Assembly (NCBI GenBank): GCA_013041785.1
Contig: JABDRK010000048.1
Coordinates: forward strand, 1-6,615
DNA: 6,615 nucleotides
Direction of reading: 5' to 3'
Origin: Eudoraea sp.
GTDB taxonomy: Bacteria > Bacteroidota > Bacteroidia > Flavobacteriales > Flavobacteriaceae
Position numbers and translations under genes: made by a program. Below are positions 1 to 6,574 of this stretch, one piece after another (the stretch's first letter is position 1; each line of letters opens with the position of its first letter). Below the pieces are notes generated by a model. The model was given only the letters and a program-made list of their open reading frames with translations, did no database searches and had not been told where the DNA came from.

Positions 1-830
1 ATAAAGGTACCCATGGTTAAGTCTGGCCAGTGCAGCGCAATCCTGTATTTGCCATGCAGCATCGTAGCCTCCTTGTTTTGCAGAATTATTTCATACGGTA
101 AGGCAGCAGCGTGTTCTTCCCCGATTTTAGGAAGGAAATGGGACTCCCCATCTTCTTTATTTCTCAATCCCACTCCAAAGACAGCGATCTGCTTATTGGG
201 ATAGATCAACTTATACACCTCAACAGTATTTCCTTTTTTTGCTCTCAGATTTTCTTCGATAATCTTTAACCCCTCAGCAAATGAAGCATACTCCCCGAGT
301 GTCTCCGGATCCGTGAAATAAGGCATCATGATCTTGTAATGATATTTTTTGAGCTTATCTGCCCGCACAGTCCCTCCAAAGGGGGTAAACGCATTGCCAA
401 CAGGCGACAAGGCTGATTTTAAATCTGCAGCGAATTTTGTAAACGTACTTTTATAGGTGTCGTAATGTTCCCTTAAATAGGCCCTGAGTAGATAATCAGG
501 ATTGGTGTAGGAAACCGTAACCGTCCCCGATTTCTCTACAAAACCAACCTTCATTACGGCGCCAAGCGCTCCCCGGTCGGCCACTTTTACCACCGTGTTT
601 TTTAAATCCTTTCTGGTAAACGCAATCACCTTTAACGTGCCTCTGTTTGCGGGATGGTAGGACCCCAGAACCTCAAACTGACCTGCTTGCAGCAGTTCCG
701 TCACCTTTTGGGAAAGGGCCTTGATCGATTCCTGGGACTCAGCAACTTTATTATATGGGGCAAGATCCTGTCCTGAAAGACTTAAACCCCCTCCTAAAAC
801 AAACAGTAAACCAAAAAACCAATTTCTCAT
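1..830 (-). CDS. Secreted protein of unknown function, 3' end outside window
   Basis: Reading the minus strand from the ATG at 830-828 gives 276 uninterrupted codons that run off the left edge, so the C-terminus is missing. Residues 1-20 look like a Sec signal peptide: Arg2, a hydrophobic core WFFGLLFVLGG, and a plausible cleavage site before Gln21 (LSG|QD). The mature protein is therefore probably periplasmic or exported. Residues about 38-115 (a helix with KVTELLQAG, then FEVLGSYHPA, KVIAFT and GTVTVSYTNP) recall the helix/strand layout of DUF302-like domains, but this is pattern recognition only. Two blocks look conserved by composition: KYHYKIMMPYF at about 162-172 and HGKYRIALHWPDL at about 259-271. 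They recall conserved hypothetical proteins of Bacteroidota and Proteobacteria. No catalytic or metal-binding motif is evident. It is divergent from lysS with 246 bp between the starts. Function unknown; the coding call itself is secure. Confidence 0.9.
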   Translation of the reverse strand, partial: MRNWFFGLLFVLGGGLSLSGQDLAPYNKVAESQESIKALSQKVTELLQAGQFEVLGSYHPANRGTLKVIAFTRKDLKNTVVKVADRGALGAVMKVGFVEKSGTVTVSYTNPDYLLRAYLREHYDTYKSTFTKFAADLKSALSPVGNAFTPFGGTVRADKLKKYHYKIMMPYFTDPETLGEYASFAEGLKIIEENLRAKKGNTVEVYKLIYPNKQIAVFGVGLRNKEDGESHFLPKIGEEHAAALPYEIILQNKEATMLHGKYRIALHWPDLTMGTF

Positions 831-1049
831 ATCACAAATCCTTATAATTATACAATGGTCGATACTTCCCGTCTTTTTAAACCCATAATTTTTGGATACA
901 TCAGGGGCACTTAAGCGAATCGACGATAACCCGACAAAAGAAAGAAGGAACCGGCCAATATTCTATGATTTTTATCATACTTCGCCAGCGGTTTCGGGCA
1001 ATAGCGAAATATAAAATGACCCACAGCTTTCCTCTTTTTCTAAATAATG

Positions 1050-1057
1050 TAATTTTG
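1050..1057 (+). promoter_or_regulatory. Candidate -7 promoter element for lysS
   Basis: TAATTTTG is an exact match to the Bacteroidota housekeeping -7 consensus TAnnTTTG. The expected -33 TTTG is only approximated by TTTC at 1028-1031. Transcription would start about 6-8 bases downstream, near 1063-1065, leaving a leader of only about 12-14 bases before the lysS ATG at 1077. No Shine-Dalgarno sequence is present, as is usual in this phylum. Confidence 0.55.
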
Positions 1058-1076
1058 CGGCTGAAATCGTAATGAA

Positions 1077-2768
1077 ATGCAACTTTCTGAGCAGGAAATC
1101 GTAAGAAGAGAAAAACTCGGTCAGCTCCGGGAATTGGGGATTGATCCTTACCCCGCTGCCTTGTTTCCCGTGGATACCACTTCAGCTGGCATACACGAAA
1201 ACTATGAGGACGGCAAAAAAGTGGTTATTGCCGGAAGGTTAATGTCCAGGAGGATACAGGGAAAAGCTTCCTTCGCCGAACTTCAGGATAGCGAAGGACG
1301 AATTCAGGTGTATTTCAACCGCGATGAGCTCTGTCCGGGGGAAGACAAGACCCTCTATAATGAGGTATATAAAAAACTTCTGGATATAGGGGATATCATT
1401 GGTATTGAAGGGGAATTGTTCACAACCAAAGTAGGCGAAAAAACCGTAATGGTGAAGCACCTGACCCTGTTAAGCAAGTCGCTGCGCCCGCTTCCCCTGC
1501 CCAAAACCGATGCGGAGGGTAATGTATATGACGAATTTACCGACCCGGAATTGCGGTACAGGCAACGCTATGTGGATCTGGCCGTAAATCCTTCCGTAAA
1601 GGATACTTTTATAAAAAGAACGAAAATCACCAATAGCATTAGGGAATTCTTAAATGAGCAAGGATACCTTGAAGTAGAAACCCCTGTGCTGCAACCTATC
1701 CCGGGTGGTGCTGCGGCCAAGCCGTTTATCACGCATCACAATGCCCTCGATATCCCACTCTATCTTCGTATTGCCAATGAGCTTTATTTGAAAAGGCTTA
1801 TCGTTGGCGGGTTTGACGGGGTTTACGAGTTTTCCAAGGATTTCAGGAACGAAGGAATGGACCGGACCCACAACCCGGAGTTTACCATCATGGAGCTTTA
1901 TGTGGCCTACAAGGATTACCACTGGATGATGGACCTGACTGAACAGCTCTTAGAAAAGGTGGCCCTGGATGCCAACGGGAGTACTAAAACCACGATGGGA
2001 GAACAGGAAATTGATTTCAAGGCCCCATACCCCAGAATCCCCATACTGCAAGCCATAAAGCAGTATACCGGTTATGATATTGACGGAATGGGCGAATCTG
2101 AGCTCCGCGAAGTGGCTGAAAAGCTGGAAGTGGAAGTAGATGAAACCATGGGTGTTGGTAAACTGATCGATGAGATTTTCGGGGAAAAATGTGAGCCACA
2201 TTTCATTCAGCCTACATTCATCATTGACTACCCAAGGGAAATGAGCCCGCTTACCAAGGAGCACCGTGAAAAACCAGGCCTTACGGAGCGTTTTGAGCTG
2301 ATTATCAATGGTAAGGAAATTGCCAACGCCTATTCGGAGCTGAATGATCCCATAGACCAGCGTGAACGGTTTGAAGAGCAACTCAAGCTTTCTGAAAAAG
2401 GGGATGACGAAGCCATGTTTATCGACCAGGATTTCCTCAGGGCCCTCGAATACGGAATGCCCCCCACATCAGGGATCGGAATTGGTATCGACCGTTTGGT
2501 TATGCTGCTAACCAATAATGCTTCCATTCAGGAAGTGTTGTTTTTCCCGCAAATGCGTCCTGAAAAAAAGCCACTTCAGCTTAAGGACAATGAAAAGGCC
2601 ATTCTGGAACCGTTGAAAGCCAGTAAAAGCATGCCCTTAGCCGACCTGAAAGCTGCTGCCGGTCTTAGCAATAAAGCCTGGGACAAGGGGATAAAAGCCC
2701 TGGGGAAACTCGGACTGGTCAAGGTAGTTAAAGAAGGGGAAACCTTATCTTGTGTATTGCAGGACTAA
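1077..2768 (+). CDS. lysS: Lysyl-tRNA synthetase, class II (LysRS)
   Basis: This cytosolic enzyme activates lysine with ATP and charges tRNA-Lys (EC 6.1.1.6). The 563-residue protein shows the class IIb order. An anticodon-binding OB fold spans about 47-137 ([21 protein letters not shown]). Motif 1 lies at about 187-208. Motif 2 at 257-278 contains [15 protein letters not shown], with Arg258 and Glu260 at the usual ATP-contact places. Motif 3 at 466-478 is [13 protein letters not shown], with its invariant Arg473. The lysine pocket region [19 protein letters not shown] segment is intact (407-422). The catalytic core ends near 495 (FFPQMRPE), where shorter homologues such as the 505-residue E. 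coli enzyme end. About 68 extra residues follow and resemble a small winged-helix domain, an addition I recognise from flavobacterial LysRS. The ATG at 1077 gives the usual MQLSEQEI N-terminus; an out-of-frame ATG lies 5 bases upstream. There is no sign of an operon: the upstream gene is divergent and 148 bp separate it from the next gene. Confidence 0.98.
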   Translation: MQLSEQEIVRREKLGQLRELGIDPYPAALFPVDTTSAGIHENYEDGKKVVIAGRLMSRRIQGKASFAELQDSEGRIQVYFNRDELCPGEDKTLYNEVYKKLLDIGDIIGIEGELFTTKVGEKTVMVKHLTLLSKSLRPLPLPKTDAEGNVYDEFTDPELRYRQRYVDLAVNPSVKDTFIKRTKITNSIREFLNEQGYLEVETPVLQPIPGGAAAKPFITHHNALDIPLYLRIANELYLKRLIVGGFDGVYEFSKDFRNEGMDRTHNPEFTIMELYVAYKDYHWMMDLTEQLLEKVALDANGSTKTTMGEQEIDFKAPYPRIPILQAIKQYTGYDIDGMGESELREVAEKLEVEVDETMGVGKLIDEIFGEKCEPHFIQPTFIIDYPREMSPLTKEHREKPGLTERFELIINGKEIANAYSELNDPIDQRERFEEQLKLSEKGDDEAMFIDQDFLRALEYGMPPTSGIGIGIDRLVMLLTNNASIQEVLFFPQMRPEKKPLQLKDNEKAILEPLKASKSMPLADLKAAAGLSNKAWDKGIKALGKLGLVKVVKEGETLSCVLQD

Positions 2769-2816
2769 TATTTGAGTAATCCAGGTTACAATTATTTCGT
2801 AACTTACTTCTAATCA

Positions 2817-2859
2817 ATATGTTAATAGTTTGTGTAGTTCGTCGAATGCAGGTCGTTTG
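2817..2859 (+). promoter_or_regulatory. Weak candidate promoter of the PKD lipoprotein gene
   Basis: TTTG at 2829-2832 and a second TTTG at 2856-2859, inside GTCGTTTG, have the 19-base spacing expected between the -33 TTTG and the -7 TAnnTTTG of Bacteroidota promoters. The TA of the -7 element is missing, so the match is partial. The upstream part, ATATGTTAATnnTTTGT (2817-2833), recurs before the right-edge gene at 6528-6544. If real, the leader would be about 50 bases. A nearby alternative is TATCGTTT at 2881-2888. Confidence 0.25.
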
Positions 2860-2916
2860 ATGAAATAAAGCAGTGTACCCTATCGTTTTATAGTAGCAGA
2901 ACCCCAAAGCGCTAAT

Positions 2917-4317
2917 ATGAAACACAATTACCTACTTATTCTTTGTTGTTTTCTCTTTTATTCCTGTTCCACAGACGAAATAGAGAAAGAGACCCCAGAT
3001 CCAGGTGAAGCCCTTGAAGCTTGCTTTGAAATTAGTGAGGAGACCCTTATGGTTGGAGAATCACTAAAACTTTTTAATTGTTCCTCCGGAGCCACTACCT
3101 TCCTTTATGATTTTGGAAATGGAGATGCCAGCACCCTGGAAAATCCAGAAATAACCTTTACCGAATCAGGTGAATATACCATTACACTGACAGTAGGTAA
3201 TGATAAGGGCGAGACCAAAACCTTTAGCCTTGAAATTACGGTGATTTCTGTAGAAGGATTCTATATCTACCCTGATATTGCCGAAGGATACTCGGCCATC
3301 CCACTGGAAATGGGTGTAAACCCGGACAATGGAAAACTCTATTACATTGAGCTGCTGGTCGATGAAGTTGGTTCCGGCGGATCAAAATTCTATTACCGGG
3401 AGTTGGCTGAAAATTATGAGACTGAAGGGCAATACCTGGCTGATAAGCCCTATAACAGCAATTCGGCTTTTGTCAACTTCTACCCCAGTGGCAAAAAGAA
3501 TTTTGTCTTTTCAAGGACCTTAAACAGTCTGTACGGCACACAGGAGGTTACCTATGACGCCGGCTGGGCCTTTTTAAACGGAGTGCAGTCTGCCAAGAAA
3601 CACAGTTACGGCGTATTGGCGGTTAGTGGCAGTTACCTCTATTATGGCGCAGATAAAAGTGGGGATTACCACGAAGCGGCCATCGAAATCAGAAACAGCA
3701 ACGGTGATGCCTTCCAGGTGATCACCACGGCCATACCTGACCATCAAAATGCCAGCATTGGAGATATGATCGCTATTGAAGGTGGTTTCGTGGCTTTTGG
3801 TGGTGTATTCACAGCCAGTGGAACGCCTCCATACATCACTGATTATAAACCCCTGCTGATGTATTTCGACGAGGCCTATGCCCTGACGGATTATGTGATT
3901 TTTGAAGATTCTGCGCTAACCGGCATGGTTAATACCAGCGACCAGCTTAATGGAAGTTTCCACCTGGAAAGTTTAAGCAATGGCAACCTGGTTATGTATG
4001 CCATGGGTGAAATGCGTATCACCAATAGTAGTGGCAACACCCTCAAAAAGAAATATTTTGAGGAGACCCCAAATAATCAGGCACTCGTATGCCTCGGCAA
4101 CAGTTTTGTGATTTCCACCCGTGATTACCTCAAAAAATATGATCTGGACGGTAATCTGTTACAGGAGTACCATTATGGAGGTCAGATCCTGCCGGAAATC
4201 ATGGAAATAGGGGAATCACTCTTCTTTGTGGCTGGTTATGAAGCGGAGGAAGAGGTTAAATTATTCTTTGGTAAAACCGATTTAGACCTCAACCCGATCT
4301 CGCTTCAGCAGGAATAA
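2917..4317 (+). CDS. PKD-domain lipoprotein with beta-rich C-terminal region, function unknown
   Basis: The 466-residue protein starts with a lipoprotein signal peptide: Lys2, the hydrophobic stretch YLLILCCFLF, and the lipobox FYSC with acylated Cys17. The sequence after Cys17, STDEIEKE, is acidic and resembles the Bacteroidota lipoprotein export signal, so exposure on the cell surface is likely (inference). Residues about 35-112 form a PKD (immunoglobulin-like) domain: YDFGNGDAS at 64-72 replaces the common WDFGDG core, and NPEITFTESGEYTITLTV follows at 76-93. Cys36 and Cys55 sit where Bacteroidota PKD domains often have a cysteine pair, so a disulfide is plausible. Residues 113-466 are a series of short beta-like segments (KLYYIELLV, YLYYGAD, GGFVAFGGVF, SLFFVAGYE) suggesting a beta-propeller, but I recognise no named repeat and no catalytic motif. 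The transporter gene follows 81 bp downstream on the same strand with no clear terminator between, so co-transcription is possible. A role in binding a ligand or polymer at the surface is only a guess. Confidence 0.93.
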   Translation: MKHNYLLILCCFLFYSCSTDEIEKETPDPGEALEACFEISEETLMVGESLKLFNCSSGATTFLYDFGNGDASTLENPEITFTESGEYTITLTVGNDKGETKTFSLEITVISVEGFYIYPDIAEGYSAIPLEMGVNPDNGKLYYIELLVDEVGSGGSKFYYRELAENYETEGQYLADKPYNSNSAFVNFYPSGKKNFVFSRTLNSLYGTQEVTYDAGWAFLNGVQSAKKHSYGVLAVSGSYLYYGADKSGDYHEAAIEIRNSNGDAFQVITTAIPDHQNASIGDMIAIEGGFVAFGGVFTASGTPPYITDYKPLLMYFDEAYALTDYVIFEDSALTGMVNTSDQLNGSFHLESLSNGNLVMYAMGEMRITNSSGNTLKKKYFEETPNNQALVCLGNSFVISTRDYLKKYDLDGNLLQEYHYGGQILPEIMEIGESLFFVAGYEAEEEVKLFFGKTDLDLNPISLQQE

Positions 4318-4326
4318 TTCCTGAAG
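4303..4326 (+). repeat. Inverted repeat centred on the lipoprotein stop codon
   Basis: The arms CAGGAAT (4309-4315) and ATTCCTG (4317-4323) form a perfect 7-bp inverted repeat around one base. The stop codon TAA (4315-4317) lies in its centre. As RNA the best local form is a 6-bp stem with a UAA loop. An alternative stem pairs CTTCAG (4303-4308) with CTGAAG (4321-4326). No T-run follows, so it is not a standard intrinsic terminator. Confidence 0.45.
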
Positions 4327-4376
4327 ATTACAGAGAGATATGGCCTGAGATTTTTAAAAGCACACGAAAAACTATA

Positions 4377-4410
4377 GCTTAGACCCAAAATTCAAAACAT
4401 GGGTCTGAGC
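4377..4410 (+). promoter_or_regulatory. Predicted RNA hairpin at the transporter start codon
   Basis: GCTTAGACCCA (4377-4387) pairs with TGGGTCTGAGC (4400-4410) over 11 consecutive positions, ten Watson-Crick and one U-G, closing a 12-base A-rich loop (4388-4399). The start codon ATG (4399-4401) straddles the junction, with A in the loop and UG as the first stem bases. An in-frame TAG at 4375-4377 rules out a start upstream of the hairpin, so initiation must occur here. The structure would be expected to limit ribosome access unless it is melted or bound, making translational control plausible. No T-run follows it, so it is not a terminator. Confidence 0.55.
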
Positions 4411-5832
4411 AGGAAGTTGGGTCTGGTAGCAGGCCCGCTCCTTTTTTTTGTAATTCTCAACCTCCCGGGACTGCTGGAAGGGTATGAATATGCCAATGCA
4501 GTCATTGCCACGGCGGTATGGATGATCATTTGGTGGATCACCGAAGCGGTTTCCATCTCCGTAACTGCCCTGTTGCCCCTCATTCTCTTTCCCCTGCTCA
4601 AAGTAATGCCCATAGCCGATGTTGGGGCTAACTATGGAAGTCCCATTATCTTCCTGTTTTTTGGGGGCTTTGTACTGGCACTGGCCCTTGAAAAAGTTAA
4701 CCTTCACCGGCGGATTGCCTTAAACATCATACGCCTAACAGGAACTACCCCCAACCGGGTAGTTTTGGGGTTTATGATCGCTACGGCTTCCCTAAGCATG
4801 TGGATAAGCAACACAGCCAGCACGGTGGTTATGCTGCCCATCGCCATGTCGGTTATAGGCCTGTTGATCAATGATGCCGACGGTTTCACGAAAAACGACC
4901 AAAACTTTGCCCTAAGTGTAATGCTGGGTATTGCCTTCTCGGCAAATGCGGGGGGTATTGCCACCGTGATAGGCACACCGCCTAATTCAGTACTCATAGG
5001 ACTCCTGGAAAACGAATATAATATCGAGGTGTCCTTCCTTAAATGGATGACCCTGGGTCTTCCCTTTTCCATCATATTGCTTATCATATGTTACCTGGTG
5101 CTGGTAAAGTGGATGTTTCCCAACAAAGAGCTCACCCTTGCCGCTTCCAAAGAGGTGATCCGTGAGGAATTAGACAAATTGGGGCCTACAAGCGGAAAAG
5201 AGAAAATGGTGTTGACCATTTTTGGATTTACGGTTTTCCTTTGGATTTTCCGTACGCTGATCAATAAACTGATTCCCGGCCTGGGATTGTCAGATACCAT
5301 TATAAGTGTAATGGCGGCAGTGGCGTTATTCTCCTTGCCTTATAATACAACGAAGGGGGATTTTATAATTACCTGGAGGGATACACAGCGATTACCCTGG
5401 GGCATTCTGATCCTGTTTGGAGGGGGCCTGGCCCTGGCCAACGGCATGTCGGTTAGTGGTATTGTAGACGTGGTTTCCAATGCCATCGCAACCAGCGAGA
5501 TCAGTATATTATTCACCGCTTCCCTGCTGATTCTGCTCATGCTTTTTATGACCGAGCTCATGAGCAATGTGGCACTTGTAGCCGTCCTGGCCCCGGTGGT
5601 GGCCGGTATTGCGATAGGGTTGGGTATACCTATGCTCTACCTCCTTATTCCGGTCACTATTGCAAGCAGTTGTGCGTTTATGTTGCCCATGGCAACTCCT
5701 CCCAATGCCATTGTTTTTGCCAGCGGGTATATTAAAGTACACGAAATGGCGCGGGTTGGGGTGGTACTGAACCTTATCGCCGTGGGACTGCTTATCCTTA
5801 TGTTCCAGTATGTAGTTCCCCTGATGTTCTAG
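4399..5832 (+). CDS. SLC13/DASS-family anion:sodium symporter
   Basis: This is an inner-membrane transporter of 477 residues, the usual length for bacterial DASS (divalent anion:Na+ symporter) proteins, which move dicarboxylates, citrate or sulfate. It is hydrophobic throughout, with about 11 membrane segments plus two re-entrant hairpins expected. The two inverted-repeat halves each carry family landmarks: SNT at 137-139 with Ser133 four residues before it, then GTPPN at 192-196; and SNV at 389-391 with Thr385 four residues before, then ATPPN at 432-436. Residues 423-439 (SSCAFMLPMATPPNAIV) fit the PROSITE-type sodium:sulfate symporter signature. The Thr of the second SNT motif, which contacts substrate in the Vibrio cholerae homologue VcINDY, is Val391 here, so substrate choice cannot be assigned. 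The start is fixed by an in-frame stop at 4375 and by the first membrane segment beginning near residue 7. A run of eight T lies in codons 15-17. It follows the lipoprotein gene by 81 bp and ends at a strong terminator. Confidence 0.95.
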   Translation: MGLSRKLGLVAGPLLFFVILNLPGLLEGYEYANAVIATAVWMIIWWITEAVSISVTALLPLILFPLLKVMPIADVGANYGSPIIFLFFGGFVLALALEKVNLHRRIALNIIRLTGTTPNRVVLGFMIATASLSMWISNTASTVVMLPIAMSVIGLLINDADGFTKNDQNFALSVMLGIAFSANAGGIATVIGTPPNSVLIGLLENEYNIEVSFLKWMTLGLPFSIILLIICYLVLVKWMFPNKELTLAASKEVIREELDKLGPTSGKEKMVLTIFGFTVFLWIFRTLINKLIPGLGLSDTIISVMAAVALFSLPYNTTKGDFIITWRDTQRLPWGILILFGGGLALANGMSVSGIVDVVSNAIATSEISILFTASLLILLMLFMTELMSNVALVAVLAPVVAGIAIGLGIPMLYLLIPVTIASSCAFMLPMATPPNAIVFASGYIKVHEMARVGVVLNLIAVGLLILMFQYVVPLMF

Positions 5833-5846
5833 GGAAAATTCAACAC

Positions 5847-5884
5847 AAAAAAACCCCGGCCAATTAGCCGGGGTCATCTTTTTT
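5847..5884. terminator. Bidirectional intrinsic terminator between convergent genes
   Basis: CCCCGGC (5854-5860) and GCCGGGG (5867-5873) form a perfect GC-rich 7-bp stem with a 6-base loop, extendable by one A-T pair. A run of seven A (5847-5853) precedes it and a run of six T (5879-5884) follows shortly after. It can therefore stop transcription of the transporter gene (plus, ending at 5832) and of the repeat-protein gene (minus, ending at 5901). Confidence 0.92.
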
Positions 5885-5900
5885 AATTAATCCTTAAAGT

Positions 5901-6314
5901 CTATAAAGCAGGGACCGAAATAAAATCCGCTGGTAAGTATTCCTGAATTTCGAAATCGAACTCAATGACTTCCTCTTCTTCAATAAATTGGATGGAATTC
6001 ATATCAAAATACTTTTTGTAAGGATCGAAGTGCTTTGGCAGATACTGCTCAACATCAAAATCCAATTGTATTTTGGCCTCATCTTCTATAAATGAGACAT
6101 CCATAATGTTTTCCGGTATTGCATAAGGATCAAAACCTTCCGGCAGATACAAGGCAGTATCAAAGCCCAGATCAACCGGACTAACCTCCTCGATGTAAAT
6201 AACCTTATCGGTTTCATTCTGATCACTATGTAGTGGAGAATTCCCAGTCTGTGCTCCCAAGGCCACTACACTGAATACCAGCCCAATTATTCCTGTTAAA
6301 ATCTCTCTTCTCAT
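5901..6314 (-). CDS. Small acidic secreted protein with three 35-residue repeats
   Basis: The 137-residue protein begins with a Sec signal peptide (MRREILTGIIGLVFSVVALGA, likely cleaved before Gln22), so it is exported or periplasmic. The mature part is three tandem repeats in perfect register: 38-72, 73-107 and 108-137, the last cut short. Each unit carries an (I/F)IE(E/D) start, a central (F)D/E pair and then YLPxxF; units 1 and 2 continue with DPY. Conserved positions include Y56-L57-P58, Y91-L92-P93 and Y126-L127-P128. The mature chain has 28 Asp/Glu against 5 Lys/Arg in 116 residues, so it is strongly acidic. The repeats differ a lot in sequence, implying an old duplication. There is no lipobox, membrane anchor or catalytic motif. 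I recall similar YLPxxFDPY units in other flavobacterial hypothetical proteins, but know no function; metal binding or a structural surface role are only possibilities. The gene is convergent with the transporter and shares its terminator. Confidence 0.88.
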   Translation of the reverse strand: MRREILTGIIGLVFSVVALGAQTGNSPLHSDQNETDKVIYIEEVSPVDLGFDTALYLPEGFDPYAIPENIMDVSFIEDEAKIQLDFDVEQYLPKHFDPYKKYFDMNSIQFIEEEEVIEFDFEIQEYLPADFISVPAL

Positions 6315-6337
6315 TACTATTATATTTAAATTTTGTA

Positions 6338-6345
6338 CAAAGATA
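6338..6345 (-). promoter_or_regulatory. Candidate -7 promoter element of the repeat-protein gene
   Basis: On the minus strand TATCTTTG matches the Bacteroidota -7 consensus TAnnTTTG exactly. The start of transcription would fall near 6331, giving a leader of about 16 A/T-rich bases before the ATG at 6314. I find no clear -33 TTTG. The element overlaps a 10-bp palindrome TTTGTACAAA (6332-6341). Confidence 0.55.
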
Positions 6346-6442
6346 CAACCCCTTTTTGAGGGAATTATTGTCCTTCATAATTACTTAACAATTCCCCATA
6401 ATCCCAATAATAATGGGCTCTTTAACATTTGAAATGAAAAGT

Positions 6443-6455
6443 TGCGAACTTCGCA
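6443..6455. promoter_or_regulatory. Operator-like palindrome in divergent intergenic region
   Basis: TGCGAA and TTCGCA are perfect inverted arms around a single C. The site lies in the middle of the 268-bp region between two divergent genes, about 100 bp upstream of the minus-strand promoter and about 130 bp upstream of the right-edge gene. Its arms are more GC-rich than the surrounding A/T-rich sequence. It could be a transcription-factor site, but no regulator is encoded in the window. Confidence 0.3.
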
Positions 6456-6574
6456 TTCCCCAATCAGAATAATTGCCGAGGCAGCAGTAAAAATCATCAA
6501 AAATTGCTAAGTTGATTTTCAGAAAATATATGTTAATGTTTTGTTAAATCGATTAAAAGCACCTTTATCTCGAC

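Noticed and set aside
13..204. Plus-strand open frame of 63 codons
   Set aside because: It is antisense to the minus-strand secreted protein gene, which has a long open frame and signal peptide; the plus frame has no family-like sequence.
843..852. TATAATTATA upstream of the left minus-strand gene as a -10 box
   Set aside because: It is a palindromic A/T stretch; Bacteroidota promoters use TAnnTTTG, and no spaced upstream element was found.
979..1009. TTCGC...GCGAA inverted repeat upstream of lysS
   Set aside because: Short arms with a long spacer and no link to a promoter element; the resemblance to the right intergenic palindrome is in the opposite arrangement.
965..1072. 35-codon open frame just upstream of lysS, its TAA overlapping an ATG at 1072
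   Set aside because: It covers the predicted lysS promoter, has no recognisable features and is short enough to arise by chance.
1950..2381. 143-codon minus-strand open frame inside lysS
   Set aside because: It lies opposite a fully conserved stretch of LysRS including the active-site region; it is a shadow of the coding strand.
2783..2805. Stem AGGTTAC/GTAACTT after lysS as a terminator
   Set aside because: The stem is short and A/T-rich, includes a G-U pair and is not followed by a T-run, so terminator activity is not supported.
5509..5877. 122-codon minus-strand open frame at the end of the transporter gene
   Set aside because: It is antisense to conserved membrane segments and its 5' part crosses the terminator; composition (rich in His, Gln, Asn) is that of a shadow frame.
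6395..6417. CCCAT...ATGGG inverted repeat in the right intergenic region
   Set aside because: Only 5 bp with a 13-base spacer; expected by chance in sequence of this composition.
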